From assembly GCF_029227915.1 (NCBI RefSeq), contig NC_079879.1, forward strand, positions 23,950,501-24,014,500: a stretch of DNA of 64,000 nucleotides. The letters run 5' to 3'. Each line of letters opens with the position of its first letter. The first letter of the stretch is position 1. Source of the stretch: Hydractinia symbiolongicarpus. Lineage: Eukaryota > Cnidaria > Hydrozoa > Anthoathecata > Hydractiniidae. The translations under genes were made by a program, and so were the position numbers. Below, piece by piece: positions 45,900 to 55,892 of this stretch. The notes beneath the pieces were generated by a model. It searched no databases. It had not been told where the DNA came from and saw nothing but the letters and a program-made list of their open reading frames with translations.

Positions 45900-48800
45900 A
45901 TGGTTCAAACGTGTGATTTATGCAAAAGGCAATTTGAAAGTCTCCGAGGACTGAACATACACCGTGGCTCATGTAAAAGGAAAGAGTTAATGTACATAAG
46001 ACGTGTTAATGAATTGCTTAACGACTCTTATAACACAAATGATGATGAGGAAATAGAAACCACCACTGCTCTGCTAGAAGCCGACGTTTTACACATCAGA
46101 CACGAAGACGCTATTCAACCATATTTACCCTTATATACACCGAAAAACCTAGCACGGGATGTTAATATAAACGGTATACCAGCAGACGTTTATGAAACTC
46201 AGCTAAATAACGCATACAACGAGATCATTAAATGGCGTAAAAATCTTTTCATGCTCCCGTCTGGAAAAGCTGGGAAGGTTTTCATACGCGAATTGTCCTA
46301 TTGGCTAGACCAATTTAACAGAGACACGAAGTTAAAACCCGTTTCCATTAAAACGTTCATGGTCTTGCCTAGTCTGCTTCTTCAAAAACCCTCCAGACAA
46401 AGTAAAGCGAAAGAACACGCTGCAAAATTAGACGAACGTTTACAACTCTGGAGAGGAGGAAATATTACACTACTGTTAAAAGAGGGACGAACCATTCAGA
46501 AAAGACTTGGAAGTAGTAAAATGAGAACCGAAGCAGACGTTTCCCGAATTTTTGCAAAGCTTATGATGGAGGGAAAGGTCAGCGCAGCCATAAAATTTCT
46601 ATCTGAAAATAATGACTCTGGCGTGTTACCTGCTGATGACGAGACAATAAGAGCAAAACATCCGTCTCCAGCTACTATACTACCAAATAGTTTATTACAA
46701 GGACCATTAAATCAGCTGCAAGATTCATACTTCGACAACATCAACGAAGACCTCATAAGAATAGCTGCAAAGCAAACACGAGGTGCAGCAGGACCTTCAA
46801 AGATGGATGCCGACCAATTTAAAAATATGCTGGTTAACAACAAGTTCAAACAGGAAGGAAAAGAGCTTCGAGAACAAATCGCAACTCTGACTCGAAAATT
46901 AGCTACCACAATTGTAGACCCTAATACAATCGATTCTCTTGTCGCATGTAATTTAATCCCGTTGAACAAAAACCCTGGTGTCAGACCCATTGGAGTTGGT
47001 GAGACGTTGCGCCGTATAATGGGCAAAGCCATCGGCTGGACTCTCAAAAAAGACATACAAATAGCCGCAGGTCCACTTCAAGTCGCCACAGGTGTCGAAA
47101 GTGGCGCCGAAGCTGCTATTCATGCGATGAGAACTATTTTCGAGACTGAACAATGCGAGGCTGTCATACTGGTAGATGCGAGTAATGCGTTCAACACACT
47201 AAACCGTAATGTTGCACTTCATAATGTACAATATACTTGTCCACACTTTGCCACGATACTAATCAATACCTACAGAAAGGCATCGAGACTTATTGTACGA
47301 AATGAAACTGAGTTATTATCACAAGAAGGCACAACTCAGGGAGACAATCTTGCTATGTCCTTTTACGCGATCAGTACCGTTATTATACAGGATCGATTGA
47401 GATATATCGCTTCCGTAAAGCAGGTCTGGTTGGCGGACGATGCTACAGGTGCTGGCACTGTGAACGGTTTACTCCGATGGTGGAACTTAGTGATATCTGA
47501 AGGACGCAAATACGGATACCATGTTAATGAATCGAAATCGTGGTTAATAGCGAAGGACGATAGGGTACTCGAACTTGCCAAAAAAGAATTTAGTGGCTCC
47601 TCTATTAAATACACAATAGATGGAAAACGTCACTTAGGAGCTGTAATTGGTAGTGCAGATTATAAAAAGCAGTATGCAACGGAAAAAGTGGATCAGTGGT
47701 GCAATGAAATGAGAAAATTAGCTGAGATCGCAATTAGCGAACCACAAGCCGCATTTGCTGCTTATACTCATGGCGAAATGCATAAATTCAATTATTTTAT
47801 GAGAACTATTCCAAATATGGAGGATTTCCTCACACCACTTGATAAAGTCATCGAGGACGAATTCCTGCCTGCTTTGTTTGGAGAGACCATATCTGAAACT
47901 GATCGTAAACTGTTCAAATTACCAATTTGAGATGGCGGATTGGGCATACCTGTGTTGACTCAAAAAGCGAAAATTGATTGTAGTTCATCATTGGCCATAT
48001 CTGCACCCCTTGTTGAAGTGATTGTATCTCAAGGTAACGACATCCCTTCAAAAGAAACTGTAAGACAAGTTCGCCATGACAGAACGTAATTAGTCACAGC
48101 CTTACAGAGACAAGAACGTGAGAATGTAATCAGTGAACTTGGTAATAAATTGTCAAGAGTTCTTTCTCAGAATTGCGAAAAAGGCGCATCAAGTTGGCTT
48201 ACTGTCCTCCCCCTGAAAGACCAAGGATTTGATTTATCAAAGGACGAATTCCGTGATGCATTGGCTTTAAGATATAATCGCAAAGTCAAGAACTTACCAT
48301 CAAAGTGTGCATGTGGACAACCATTCGATACGAATCATGCCATGAACTGCAAAAAGGGAGGATTTGTTTCTATTCGTCACGACAACGTAAGAGATTTTGA
48401 GGCAAACCTTCTTAAAATGGCATGCAATGACGTTGAAATTGAACCGAAACTACAACCGGTTGAAAATGATGAAGCCCGACTAGATATACGAGCTCGCGGT
48501 TTTTGGCGTCCGGGACAATCCGCTTATTTCGACGTTCGAATTACCAATGTCAACTCCAACTCACCAGCGAACATTCCAGTAGCAGCAATATATAGGAATC
48601 ACGAGAGCGAAAAGAAGAGGAAATATAACGACCGCGTCATCAACCTTGAACATGGCTCATTCACTCCACTTGTTTTTTCCATTAATGGAGGTATGAGTCA
48701 AGAAGGTACCATATTTCACAAACATCTCGCTGAAAAGATTGCTAACAAGACGGGACTAAAATATGAACGAATAATGTCATGGATAAGATGTAAATTAAGT

Positions 48801-48911
48801 TTTGTAATAATGCGTTCTGCTTTGTTGTGTCTGAAGGGTAGTCGTTCTGTGAAGGTTAACGTGGAGCCAGCTGATGACTTCAGCTTCGCATGTGACGAAG
48901 CCAGGCTTTGA
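45900..48911 (+). pseudogene. Non-LTR retrotransposon polyprotein (zinc finger, RT, probable REL endonuclease)
   Basis: One frame of about 1,003 codons with only two stops: TGA at 47,928-47,930 and TAA at 48,087-48,089. The N-terminus has a C2H2/CCHC-like finger (CDLCKRQF...HRGSC). The RT core shows VDASNAFN near residue 426, TTQGDNLAMSFYAI, and the catalytic LADDAT near 511-515. After RT comes a Cys-His knuckle, CACGQPFDTNHAMNC near 803-817. Then an acidic region, RLDIRARG to AYFDVRIT, resembles a PD-(D/E)XK-type restriction-like endonuclease. This layout matches the R2/NeSL/CRE group; the clade is inferred. The TGA sits where a CGA arginine codon would fit, so simple C-to-T mutation may have caused it. 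Confidence 0.75.
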
Positions 48912-49139
48912 CATTCTGTTTTAGTTATTATATTGTTTTTTATATTGTTTGTTGTTTCAATATTTATTTTTGTTGTTTGTTTGTTCTAATCGCTGGCACA
49001 CATTAGGCATCAAGTCCCCAACAGTCCTCTCTTTTTCGTTCTCGCAGCAATCTCCTTCTCGAATTTTTTTAGTCTACATCATCTTCACGGAAAATTTTTA
49101 ACTCGTTTTTATATAATATATAAATAATTTTATTAATTA
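48912..49139 (+). other. 3' untranslated region of the non-LTR element
   Basis: Between the last codon and the resumed gypsy frame lies AT-rich sequence with GTTTGTTTGTTC-type runs and no coding. No poly(A) tail or target-site duplication could be fixed. Confidence 0.45.
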
Positions 49140-49705
49140 AAAATGCACCACGCCCAGAACATGAAAAAGCAATGCAAAGTTTTCTTGACGTGTGTAATTT
49201 TATAGCAAACTTTAGCACAAAAACACATCTGCTTAGATAACTAATAAAACACGATGCGGAGTGAAACTGGACCGACGAATGTAAAAACGCATTCTGCAAT
49301 TTGAAAAATGAATTAAGTAAAACACGAAACAATTTTATATACAGGGCCAGCCTCTATGGAGTTTCCGCCATTTTACTTCAAAAGTTGAGAAAAATGTATC
49401 AAAAGTAGTCTCCGATTCGTTACGTGCTCTAACTGAAACTGAGCAAAGGTACTCACAGATAGAGCGTGAATGCCGCTGTCCAGTGTATGGATGTAAAAAA
49501 ACATCGTGCATATCTTTTAGGACGAGAATTTACGATATTTAATGATCACAAAGCGTTATGTCACATCTTGAAAAATCCAAAATGCCAAGTGCTCTTACAT
49601 ATTGAGAGAATGTTCTTACGTCTGCAAGAGTATGATTTTAAGTTTCTTTATATAAAAGGAGAGAAAAATATTGGAATACCAGTTGGCATTCTATGGAGAA
49701 AGTGA
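49140..49705 (+). pseudogene. Gypsy RT-RNase H fragment after the insertion
   Basis: Several frames give the connection and RNase H domain: ARPEHEKAMQSFLDVCNFI-like sequence, WNWTDECKNAFCNLKNEL, then ERECR and a clean frame at 49,466-49,705 with KHRAYLLGREFTIFNDHKAL, HIERMFLRLQEYDFKFLYIK and GEKN. Indels and stops break the upstream part. It continues the pol gene whose RT half lies at 45,206-45,613. Confidence 0.75.
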
Positions 49706-49938
49706 AAACAATGAAAAATAAGTTGGGTAAAATGTGCATTTCGTGTCAAAATTTTCTGCGACAAATGCTTTATCACTACATGATATCAAAATTGAAACAA
49801 AAAGAGACGAGCTTTTACATGGCTTAACTAAATTGATTCGTTCCAGTGAATGGAACAAATTAAATAAACGGATAATTACCCAGAGTTTAAATCGAGTAAC
49901 ATAGAAACGTTGAAACAATATTGTAGATCTTGTCGTTA

Positions 49939-49977
49939 GACGGGCGAACCCGTGGAAAATCCACGGGTTCGCCCGTC
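49939..49977. repeat. Perfect 17-bp palindrome at the edge of a short insertion
   Basis: GACGGGCGAACCCGTGG, loop AAAAT, then CCACGGGTTCGCCCGTC. The GC-rich hairpin stands out in AT-rich sequence. It begins a block (to about 50,040) that interrupts the gypsy frame and is related to 28,818-28,905, so it is probably the end of a small non-autonomous element. Confidence 0.85.
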
Positions 49978-50039
49978 CTTTTTATACCGCATCGCGTGCT
50001 TCTCGCTATTGCGCAGCTAAGCTACCATCATAATATAGA

Positions 50040-50330
50040 TAAAAGATGAGTTTACAGTAGCTCAAGAGGATGAGCTAGTCTTATTTAGACAGATGATAGT
50101 TATGCCACGAGCCTATCAAAACATATCAGTTAAGCTCGCACATGTTGGACATTTAGGAGAAAACAAAACTAAAGCTTTATTACGTACTAAGTTATTCTTT
50201 TTCGGAATGGATGATTTAGTTAAAGGAAATAAGACAGTGCTTATCATGTGAAGCAACAACCAAACAAAAGACACAGCAACCGTTAAACATTATGCTTATA
50301 CCGTTTAAATCACATGGGAAGCCAGAGTAA
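50040..50330 (+). pseudogene. Gypsy integrase zinc-finger fragment
   Basis: The frame reads DEFTVAQEDELVLFRQ, then VKLAHVGHLGENKTKALLRT and a following FFFGMDDLVK. This is the H2C2 zinc-binding region that precedes the integrase core. It is followed by a stop and frameshifts, and the core itself is absent. The Polinton-like element starts immediately after. Confidence 0.7.
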
Positions 50331-50336
50331 GGAGTC

Positions 50337-50558
50337 AGTATATACAGATTTTTCCAAAAACCACGGTCAAACTCTCATAAAAAATAACATACAGTATTTG
50401 GTTGTGACGTCACAGATGTTCATCACGCCTCATCGTTACACAATGCGCTGACAATCAGCAAAATCCGCTGACAATCAACGCATGCGCAGCAGCGCTATAA
50501 AACACGTGACCAACGTCCTGTCCACCTTTCAAGGTTGAATCGTGTACGTAAGAAGAAG
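50337..50558 (+). promoter_or_regulatory. Left terminal region and promoter of Polinton-like element
   Basis: From 50,337 the sequence reads AGTATATACAGATTTTTCC, compatible with a terminal inverted repeat. GCTGACAATCA occurs twice (about 50,451 and 50,469). A TATA box, TATAAAA, at 50,496-50,502 stands about 60 bp before the first start codon at 50,559, a normal eukaryotic or viral spacing. Confidence 0.45.
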
Positions 50559-50948
50559 ATGAGTTGGTTCAAGAATGCCCCAGATCATATTAAAACGCAA
50601 GACATGTGCAACTGGATAGATAAAGAGAGACCCCACATGTTCGAATATGTCGCGGGCCAGTTCAAGACTCAAGACATGTGCAACAAGGCTGTTGAAGAGC
50701 ATTTTGATATATTCGAGTATGTACCAGGTCAATTCAAGACGGAGTACATGTGCATCAAAGCCTCCAAATATGAGCCTGAATTACTCAAAACCTGCCGCCA
50801 GAGGAAAGCCCAAAAGGCTAGAATTAAGAACGAGCTAGCTCCAATAGCCTGGCATCTCATTCAGAGGATGAAAAGGCAGACCTTGAAAGGTTGTGGAGGT
50901 CTAGGTAGTAGGCGCGACAATCAAAGGATTGGTAAGTATAGGTTTTAA
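50559..50948 (+). CDS. Repeat protein with FEYVxxQFKTxxMC units
   Basis: 130 aa, intact. About three copies of a roughly 22-24-residue unit: IKTQDMCNW, FEYVAGQFKTQDMCNKAVEE and FEYVPGQFKTEYMCIKA, plus a degenerate one. A basic C-terminal tail (CRQRKAQKARIKNEL...KRQTLKGCGG) follows. Repeats with Y-V-P-x-x-F-K-T-x-x-M-C spacing occur in uncharacterised proteins of large DNA viruses and mobile elements. No enzymatic role can be assigned. The start ATG at 50,559 follows a TATA box at suitable distance. It is the first gene at the left end. Confidence 0.6.
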   Translation: MSWFKNAPDHIKTQDMCNWIDKERPHMFEYVAGQFKTQDMCNKAVEEHFDIFEYVPGQFKTEYMCIKASKYEPELLKTCRQRKAQKARIKNELAPIAWHLIQRMKRQTLKGCGGLGSRRDNQRIGKYRF

Positions 50949-51020
50949 TTGGTTTTTAACCAACTAAAACTTCAGTGCGACCCAATTGGTTTTGTGTAAA
51001 ATAGGGCTATCATCAATAAA

Positions 51021-51383
51021 ATGGTACTCTGTTACTGGTGCTCTGTAGAACTGTGCGACAAAATAGGCGTCAGGTGCCCCAAGAGATACACCCCCCCCCC
51101 ACAGGTTAGTACGAAACATACGACGAAATCTAGCTTTCTTCATGTCAAAGGAAACATGGCTGCTCATATGGGCGGCGACGGCGAGTACGTGTACGAGGGC
51201 TACTTTTGTGGAAATGTGTGCTGCTTGGCTTACGTGGAGGATCGAAAGGTGTATGACAGCGCGTACGAAATGTCGCTGTTGTTGTTGAAAAAGCGCTACA
51301 AAGAAAGGGCCGCCCCAGACTGGAGACGCCTCGTCAGATTTGGGGGCGACTTGACGCAAAAGGAATTCCTGGCATCGGGGTAG
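51021..51383 (+). CDS. VLTF3-like zinc-finger protein (late transcription factor family)
   Basis: 120 aa, no break. An N-terminal CYWCSVELC pair of cysteines is followed by GYFCGNVCCLAYV, which resembles the FCS-type zinc-binding site. The C-terminus has PDWRRLVRFGGDLTQKEF. This arrangement (CxxC, then FCxxxC, then a P-x-W-R-x-L-x-x-F/Y-G-G-x-L/M element) is that of the poxvirus-type late transcription factor VLTF3 family, also found in other large DNA viruses and virophage-like elements. The role would be transcription of late (capsid) genes. A Pro run (TPPPQ) in the middle may be a changed linker. The assignment rests on motif pattern only. Confidence 0.5.
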   Translation: MVLCYWCSVELCDKIGVRCPKRYTPPPQVSTKHTTKSSFLHVKGNMAAHMGGDGEYVYEGYFCGNVCCLAYVEDRKVYDSAYEMSLLLLKKRYKERAAPDWRRLVRFGGDLTQKEFLASG

Positions 51384-51426
51384 GGAGCTCCTATGTTATC
51401 TCATAGCCCCTAGGGTTATAAGATAA

Positions 51427-51603
51427 ATGGAAGAACAATGCAATGATTGCGAACGCGTGCTGGATAAATATGACAGCTGTAGCTGCGAACAAAGATTTGT
51501 GGTAGAAGCTAGGATGCTGTGTTGTTGCTGCTACCAAGAATACATCACGTATAACAGGGATAGTTGCACATGTACAAGGAAAGCAATTCTCGGACGTTGT
51601 TAA
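51427..51603 (+). CDS. Small cysteine-rich protein
   Basis: 58 aa from ATG to TAA. It contains CNDC, CSC, a CCCC run and CTC, which suggests one or two small zinc-binding modules. It is uncharacterised. Its place between the VLTF3-like gene and the next conserved frame, with short spacers on both sides, supports a real gene. Confidence 0.4.
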   Translation: MEEQCNDCERVLDKYDSCSCEQRFVVEARMLCCCCYQEYITYNRDSCTCTRKAILGRC

Positions 51604-51617
51604 AAATTTAATAAAAG

Positions 51618-52273
51618 ATGCTAAAATTTGAGAACGAAATTGCCAACACTAGAAATTTCTACAGTTTTGCTGCTACTTTTACCAATATCAATGATATCGA
51701 CGTGGACTATCTGACAGTGTCAGATCCCGTCCCTGCCAATTGAGGTAACGACTAAAGGTATATTGTGGAGTATCATACGCGAGACCTCGTAGTAGCCCTG
51801 AGGGTAAAGACGCCCAAGTTCTGGTCTCCGCATGGAGTTACCTGATATGACAGTGCTGTACCAGCGATGAGTCTTAATTTCGAAGATTGGGTTGAGAAGT
51901 ATCGCCAAATCTGGAACAAAATTCAAGAGTTCATTGACAACGAGAAATTGACAACGGAGCCTGTGAAAAAAAAGCGTTACGTCAACGCAAAACTCACATA
52001 CAACAAGGACGGGATCACGACTAAATTTCATGGTATACGCATACCCTACGATGAACCCTGCCAAGTCAATGCCATCCTGGCTATAGCCTCCGTGTATGTG
52101 CAAGGCAGGTGCAGGTCGTGGAATGTAGGTACAAGGACTTTAAAGTCGAATGGTTGCTGAGTGATGACTACATGTTTTATAACCCTCACAAGGTTACAAA
52201 ACATAATAAGGCTTGTAAACAAGTGGAGAATCTACGTACTGCTTGCAGATTGTACAGATTGAAGCTTTTTTAA
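51618..52273 (+). pseudogene. Unidentified Polinton-like gene, frameshifted
   Basis: The start ATG at 51,618 opens 41 codons. Coding-like sequence then passes to another frame (KGILWSIIRE) and back to the first, with a stop, before a longer block at 51,867-52,160 (FEDWVEKYRQIWNK, AKLTYNKDGITTKFHG). A last frame change near 52,110 leads to DFKVEWLLSDDYMF and a stop at 52,271-52,273. No domain is recognised. At least three frame changes and stops show decay. Confidence 0.45.
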
Positions 52274-52543
52274 AATCTCCTCTTTACCCTCCTGTCTCCC
52301 CTTCGCAACTAGTTGGGCGCGCTCTCGTTCATTGATGGAGTCAACGATATGTTTGAAGCGTTGTTGCATCTGTTCTTTTAGCAGCATAAACCGTTGTTTT
52401 TCTTGCATAATGAGACTAAACTCGTAATCGCTGATAACCCCGTTCTCAACTGCCTTCGAAATGAGGTCAATTACCGAATTTAATTTGGTCTCCGCGAGTA
52501 GCCTGATACTGCCATGTTCCAAGACCTGAGGCCAGTGCTCCAA
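52232..52543 (-). pseudogene. C-terminal part of a conserved virus-like protein
   Basis: The frame contains LLAETKLNSVIDLISKAVEN, ISDYEFSLIMQEKQRF and a basic helix, QGKEEILKKLQ. A similar helical tail (AESKLN-type start, ISDEEF-type centre) follows a glycine-rich membrane region in proteins often seen beside cnidarian virus-like elements. Here no such N-terminal region is present, so the gene is truncated. The 3' end overlaps the convergent plus-strand frame by about 40 bp. Function unknown. Confidence 0.4.
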
Positions 52544-52776
52544 TTCCGACCCCCGACGTTATAATACTAACGCTTAGCAGTCCATGATCAAAATATCTTA
52601 CCCAGGTACCATGCATTTTGAACTTTTTTGCAAGCCCTGATCGCTCTTTAATTTAACTTCGCATGTACTTTTAATCTCTCTTATCTTGTGAAGTCTATAT
52701 TTTTGACTTTAGTGGAAAGTATCGTCCTCAGGAGCACTTCGGTAAATTCGGATATAACTTTGTTACATCATTCATT

Positions 52777-53377
52777 TATTCTATGAGCAAACACATCGTA
52801 ATTCCGGTGAAGGAAACATTTTCGCTGTGGTGATGTTCATCTGTAAGCATAAACTCGAGGCGATCTGTTAAAACTTTCAAAGGAAGGTATATTGGAGTGC
52901 CAAAACTCCATGTAAGCATGTCCCCCAAGGCATTCAACTCTTTGGTGGGGAGCAAAGCGAGAATTTTGGACTTTTTACCAACGAGTAGGGCATCATTCTC
53001 GTCCAGCTGAGGGCAAACAAGTCGTATCCGACTGTAATACCACCAGCTGGAGCAGGTAGACCTAGGAGCTCTTGCAGTGGTCTGTTAATCACCACCTTGT
53101 ACCCGTCACTGACACGGAGCCTGCAGAGTTTATTTTTCAAGACAAACAGCTTGATTTTGTCCTGTGCCTGACTGTTAATGATAGTCGCCAAATTCTTAAT
53201 CCTATACAGACTATTCATATTCTTGATTCGAGTAACCCCCTGATCAGGCCCTGCCTTACGAATGGTGAATTCGTTGTTGCTGTGAATATCCAGCCACATA
53301 GGTCGAATACTTATCGACTTTAAAGCAATCCTCGTGTCCTGTTCCAGGTAATCTTCAAACATTGTGGGTTTTTTCAA
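52777..53377 (-). pseudogene. Probable minor capsid (penton-type) protein
   Basis: The first block, 52,934-53,377, has MKKPTMFEDYLEQD, ALKSISIRPMWLDI and VVINRPLQELLGL, then YDLFALSWTRMMPYS. After a frame change it resumes as PTKELNALGDML, IYLPLKVLTDRLEFML and ends at 52,777. A jelly-roll-like run of beta-type segments with an N-terminal AL-S-I-W core and a late F-x-L-T-D element fits a penton-type minor capsid protein of Polinton-like viruses. The assignment comes from fold-like pattern and context, not a sharp motif. Deletion and frameshift in the middle make it inactive. Confidence 0.4.
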
Positions 53378-53427
53378 TGTCGGTAATGTATAGTTGCTTC
53401 ATCCCTTTCTTCTAAGAAAGGAGGAAC

Positions 53428-54550
53428 ATGTATTCGTACAACCCAAAGACAAATTTCAACAGGGGAGAATGACCTCTTGGTATCACGAGCCTGGAACACT
53501 AGGACCTGTATGTGTCTACAGAATCACATATTTCCGTGGTATTCCCCGAGTTTAGAAAAGAAGCCTTCAAAATTCCAACAAATTTGTTGAATGACCATTA
53601 AGAGTTGGTTGGACAGGACAAGCATTGAATTACTGGAACATTCAGGTTAATTTTGCAACGCATTGCGCAACCACGGCTTTAGGTATCTCCGCCAAGCATA
53701 TGACGGGCTCCGTACCACTTGCCAACTCAATTTTCAATTTTCGCGTTTCTTATCACATGCGTCGTATACTAGAAAGAATGAAGGTACACATGCCATTTGA
53801 CGATGGTTTTTCTCAGTATAAAAATCACTACTCAACCTCTGGATATGCACAAGTGTGTAGGGAATACGGTGCAATTCCTGATAGCCTCTACAAAATTAAA
53901 GCAGTCGTGTCCTCCCTTACAAACGGTTCATGGTGGCCTCAGGTTGATGGAGATTATGGAAAATTCATAATCCCTACAAGTCAGGGTCTTACGGCGGAAG
54001 TCCCGACAAAATTAAGTGAAAGTATTCGCGCCTACGTGGTTTTGTTGCTTGGGTCGCAGGTGGGGGCCAAGGCATCCTTACTCGGTTCTGGTGTGGACAA
54101 CTGCAAATTCTATTGCAAAAATACCAAAGTATGGTGCTGCGGGAAAAAAATGTAGGTGCTGATATAACGCAATTTCAAAAAGTGCTCCAATTTGCTAGTA
54201 CTCCTATAAATTTTGCTGCTATGCCTAGCGTGTACATGCTACCTTCGGATGTGAATCTACGTATAGGTAATATTGAGGGGTACAACAACAATATCCTGAT
54301 TGCACCTCCCAACGTAAACGTTGGGGTTCAAGTTGATGTGAATAACGTGAAGCCTACGGAGCGGGCCATCAAAAGACCTCCTCAGCATACTATCAAAACA
54401 CCTTCTAGGCATACTATCAAATCACCTCCTAAGAACACCATCAAACCTGCACACAGGGAGGCCCCACATGGGGAACAACGTGAGGATTACAAAGCAGCGT
54501 TGATTACCGCCGGAGTAGGAGTCATCATTGCGTACATATGGCTAAGGTAA
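53428..54550 (+). pseudogene. Virion-type protein with TIK-P repeats and C-terminal membrane segment
   Basis: The start at 53,428 gives MYSYNPKTNFNRGE, then a stop. The protein continues across several frames: around 53,600-53,760 the RTSIELLEHSG to LNFQFSRFL frame, then 53,760-54,155 with MKVHMPFDDGFSQYKNHYS, and from 54,113 VGADITQFQKVLQFASTP. Near the end are repeated units (HTIKTPSR, HTIKSPPK, NTIKPAHR), followed by a membrane helix, ALITAGVGVIIAYIWL, and LR. Total coding length is about 370 codons. It lies between two probable capsid genes and is likely structural. At least three frame changes. Confidence 0.45.
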
Positions 54551-54598
54551 GGTCTAAGGTGTTTCATCAACATATTAGGGTTATTTCCTCCTACCAAC

Positions 54599-55859
54599 CT
54601 AGGCCACGTCAAAAGCAACGGCAGCCGCGATTGCCATACACAGGTGTTTGGCTGCATATTCTATAATCTTTGCCGCTATCCTGAGAAAGAACGAGACAAC
54701 CGTGTCAATGATGCCAGGTAATGCAGCACCTGCCTTACCTGCCAGGTATTTCAGGAATTTTCCCAATCTTTCCAGCTGCTTTTCTACAAAGCCCTTCCCT
54801 GTGGCACTTCCTCCTGCGTTACCTCCAGCGCTTCCACCTGTAACGGCCAGCACGACGGTGGAAATCAGTAGACCAACAGCCGAGACGATACTCGCTATAG
54901 TCAGACCCTGCTCTTTGAAGAGGATCTCGAGCTTTTGAATCAGTGACGTGTCATCTTCGGCTATTTTCATCAGCGTGTCCTTGATGGCCTTCAGCTGGCT
55001 ATGGATGCTGGAGGATAGTAGGCTATGCGCTTCCTGCGTGGCCTTCCTTTGATCCTGCAGGTTTTTAATCTCTTCCTTGACCTTCGCTATATCCCTGCCA
55101 GGGTAGCTCGTTGTCCCTCGGTTGCCCCAGCTTTCTTAGCCTCGAGTTGTTTCACCTTGGCCTCTGCCTTGTCGATCTCGCTATTGTATGAAATCATCTT
55201 GTTTTTCAAGTTTTTCAAGTTACCCCTTACCGTTTGAAGTTTGGGGTTGAGTCCTCTTCTCTCACGTTTGGTGATACCTTCATCATCACCGCCAAACAAA
55301 GTTTCTTGGATAAAGTTCTTCGTGTCATCCACGACCTTCTCGACAAAGGACATCAATTCTATATCAAAATCATTCTTCTGGACAATCTCTTCGACGACAT
55401 GATCGGCCCCTTGAATTATTCTCTGGGCCCTTACTTTACTGTCTTTGTTGGGTGTAGTGACATAGTCGTGGAAACTCATGGTTCGCACGAGATCTACCTT
55501 CAAATTTGTTATTATAACTCCAGATTATCGCAAACCACCCCTCTCTTTCGTAATAGCTTCCGTAATATCTACATCCTTGAAAAAAATACGATCCCCTTCC
55601 AGCCTAAAATCATCGTAAGGTATCACATATGGCTTCCCCAATCTCTGATCGTTACTAAGGTGTTGGACAAAATCAAAGGCTATCGACCTTTGATTTTAGT
55701 AGCTTTTCTCTCTGCTCCGAAAGGTCAGCCCCTGGAACACCCTGTTGTTCTCCTGGTGTTGGTACTGGCCTTGACGTTTTCTGGAGTATGTTCAGGTCTG
55801 TCATCTGGAAGATCATCCTCATGTGTAAAATCGTATTCATATACTGGATTCGTCGGCAT
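54599..55859 (-). pseudogene. Coiled-coil and membrane protein, frameshifted
   Basis: The start at 55,859 gives MPTNPVYEYDFTHEDDLPDD. The frame then changes at least twice (around 55,740 and 55,640) before the block 55,087-55,503 (MSFHDYVTTPNKDSKV, KVVDDTKNFIQETLFGGDD, coiled coil). After one more change, 54,599-54,970 has two hydrophobic segments (TIASIVSAVGLLISTVVLAV and ALPGIIDTVVSFFL) around a Gly-rich linker. About 415 codons in all. The pattern suggests a virion membrane or scaffold protein; no family name can be given. Confidence 0.45.
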
Positions 55860-55892
55860 CTTTTAATTTTTAAAAAATACCCTTGAATAAAG

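Larger units (their letters stand above)
44877..50336 (+). mobile_element. Decayed Ty3/gypsy retrotransposon, split by later insertions
   Basis: Gag, RT, RNase H and integrase zinc-finger pieces occur in the correct order and orientation. They are separated by a non-LTR element (about 45,650-49,130) and a short palindromic element (about 49,930-50,040). The gypsy sequence stops near 50,330, where the Polinton-like element begins. No LTR is identified in the window. Confidence 0.75.
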
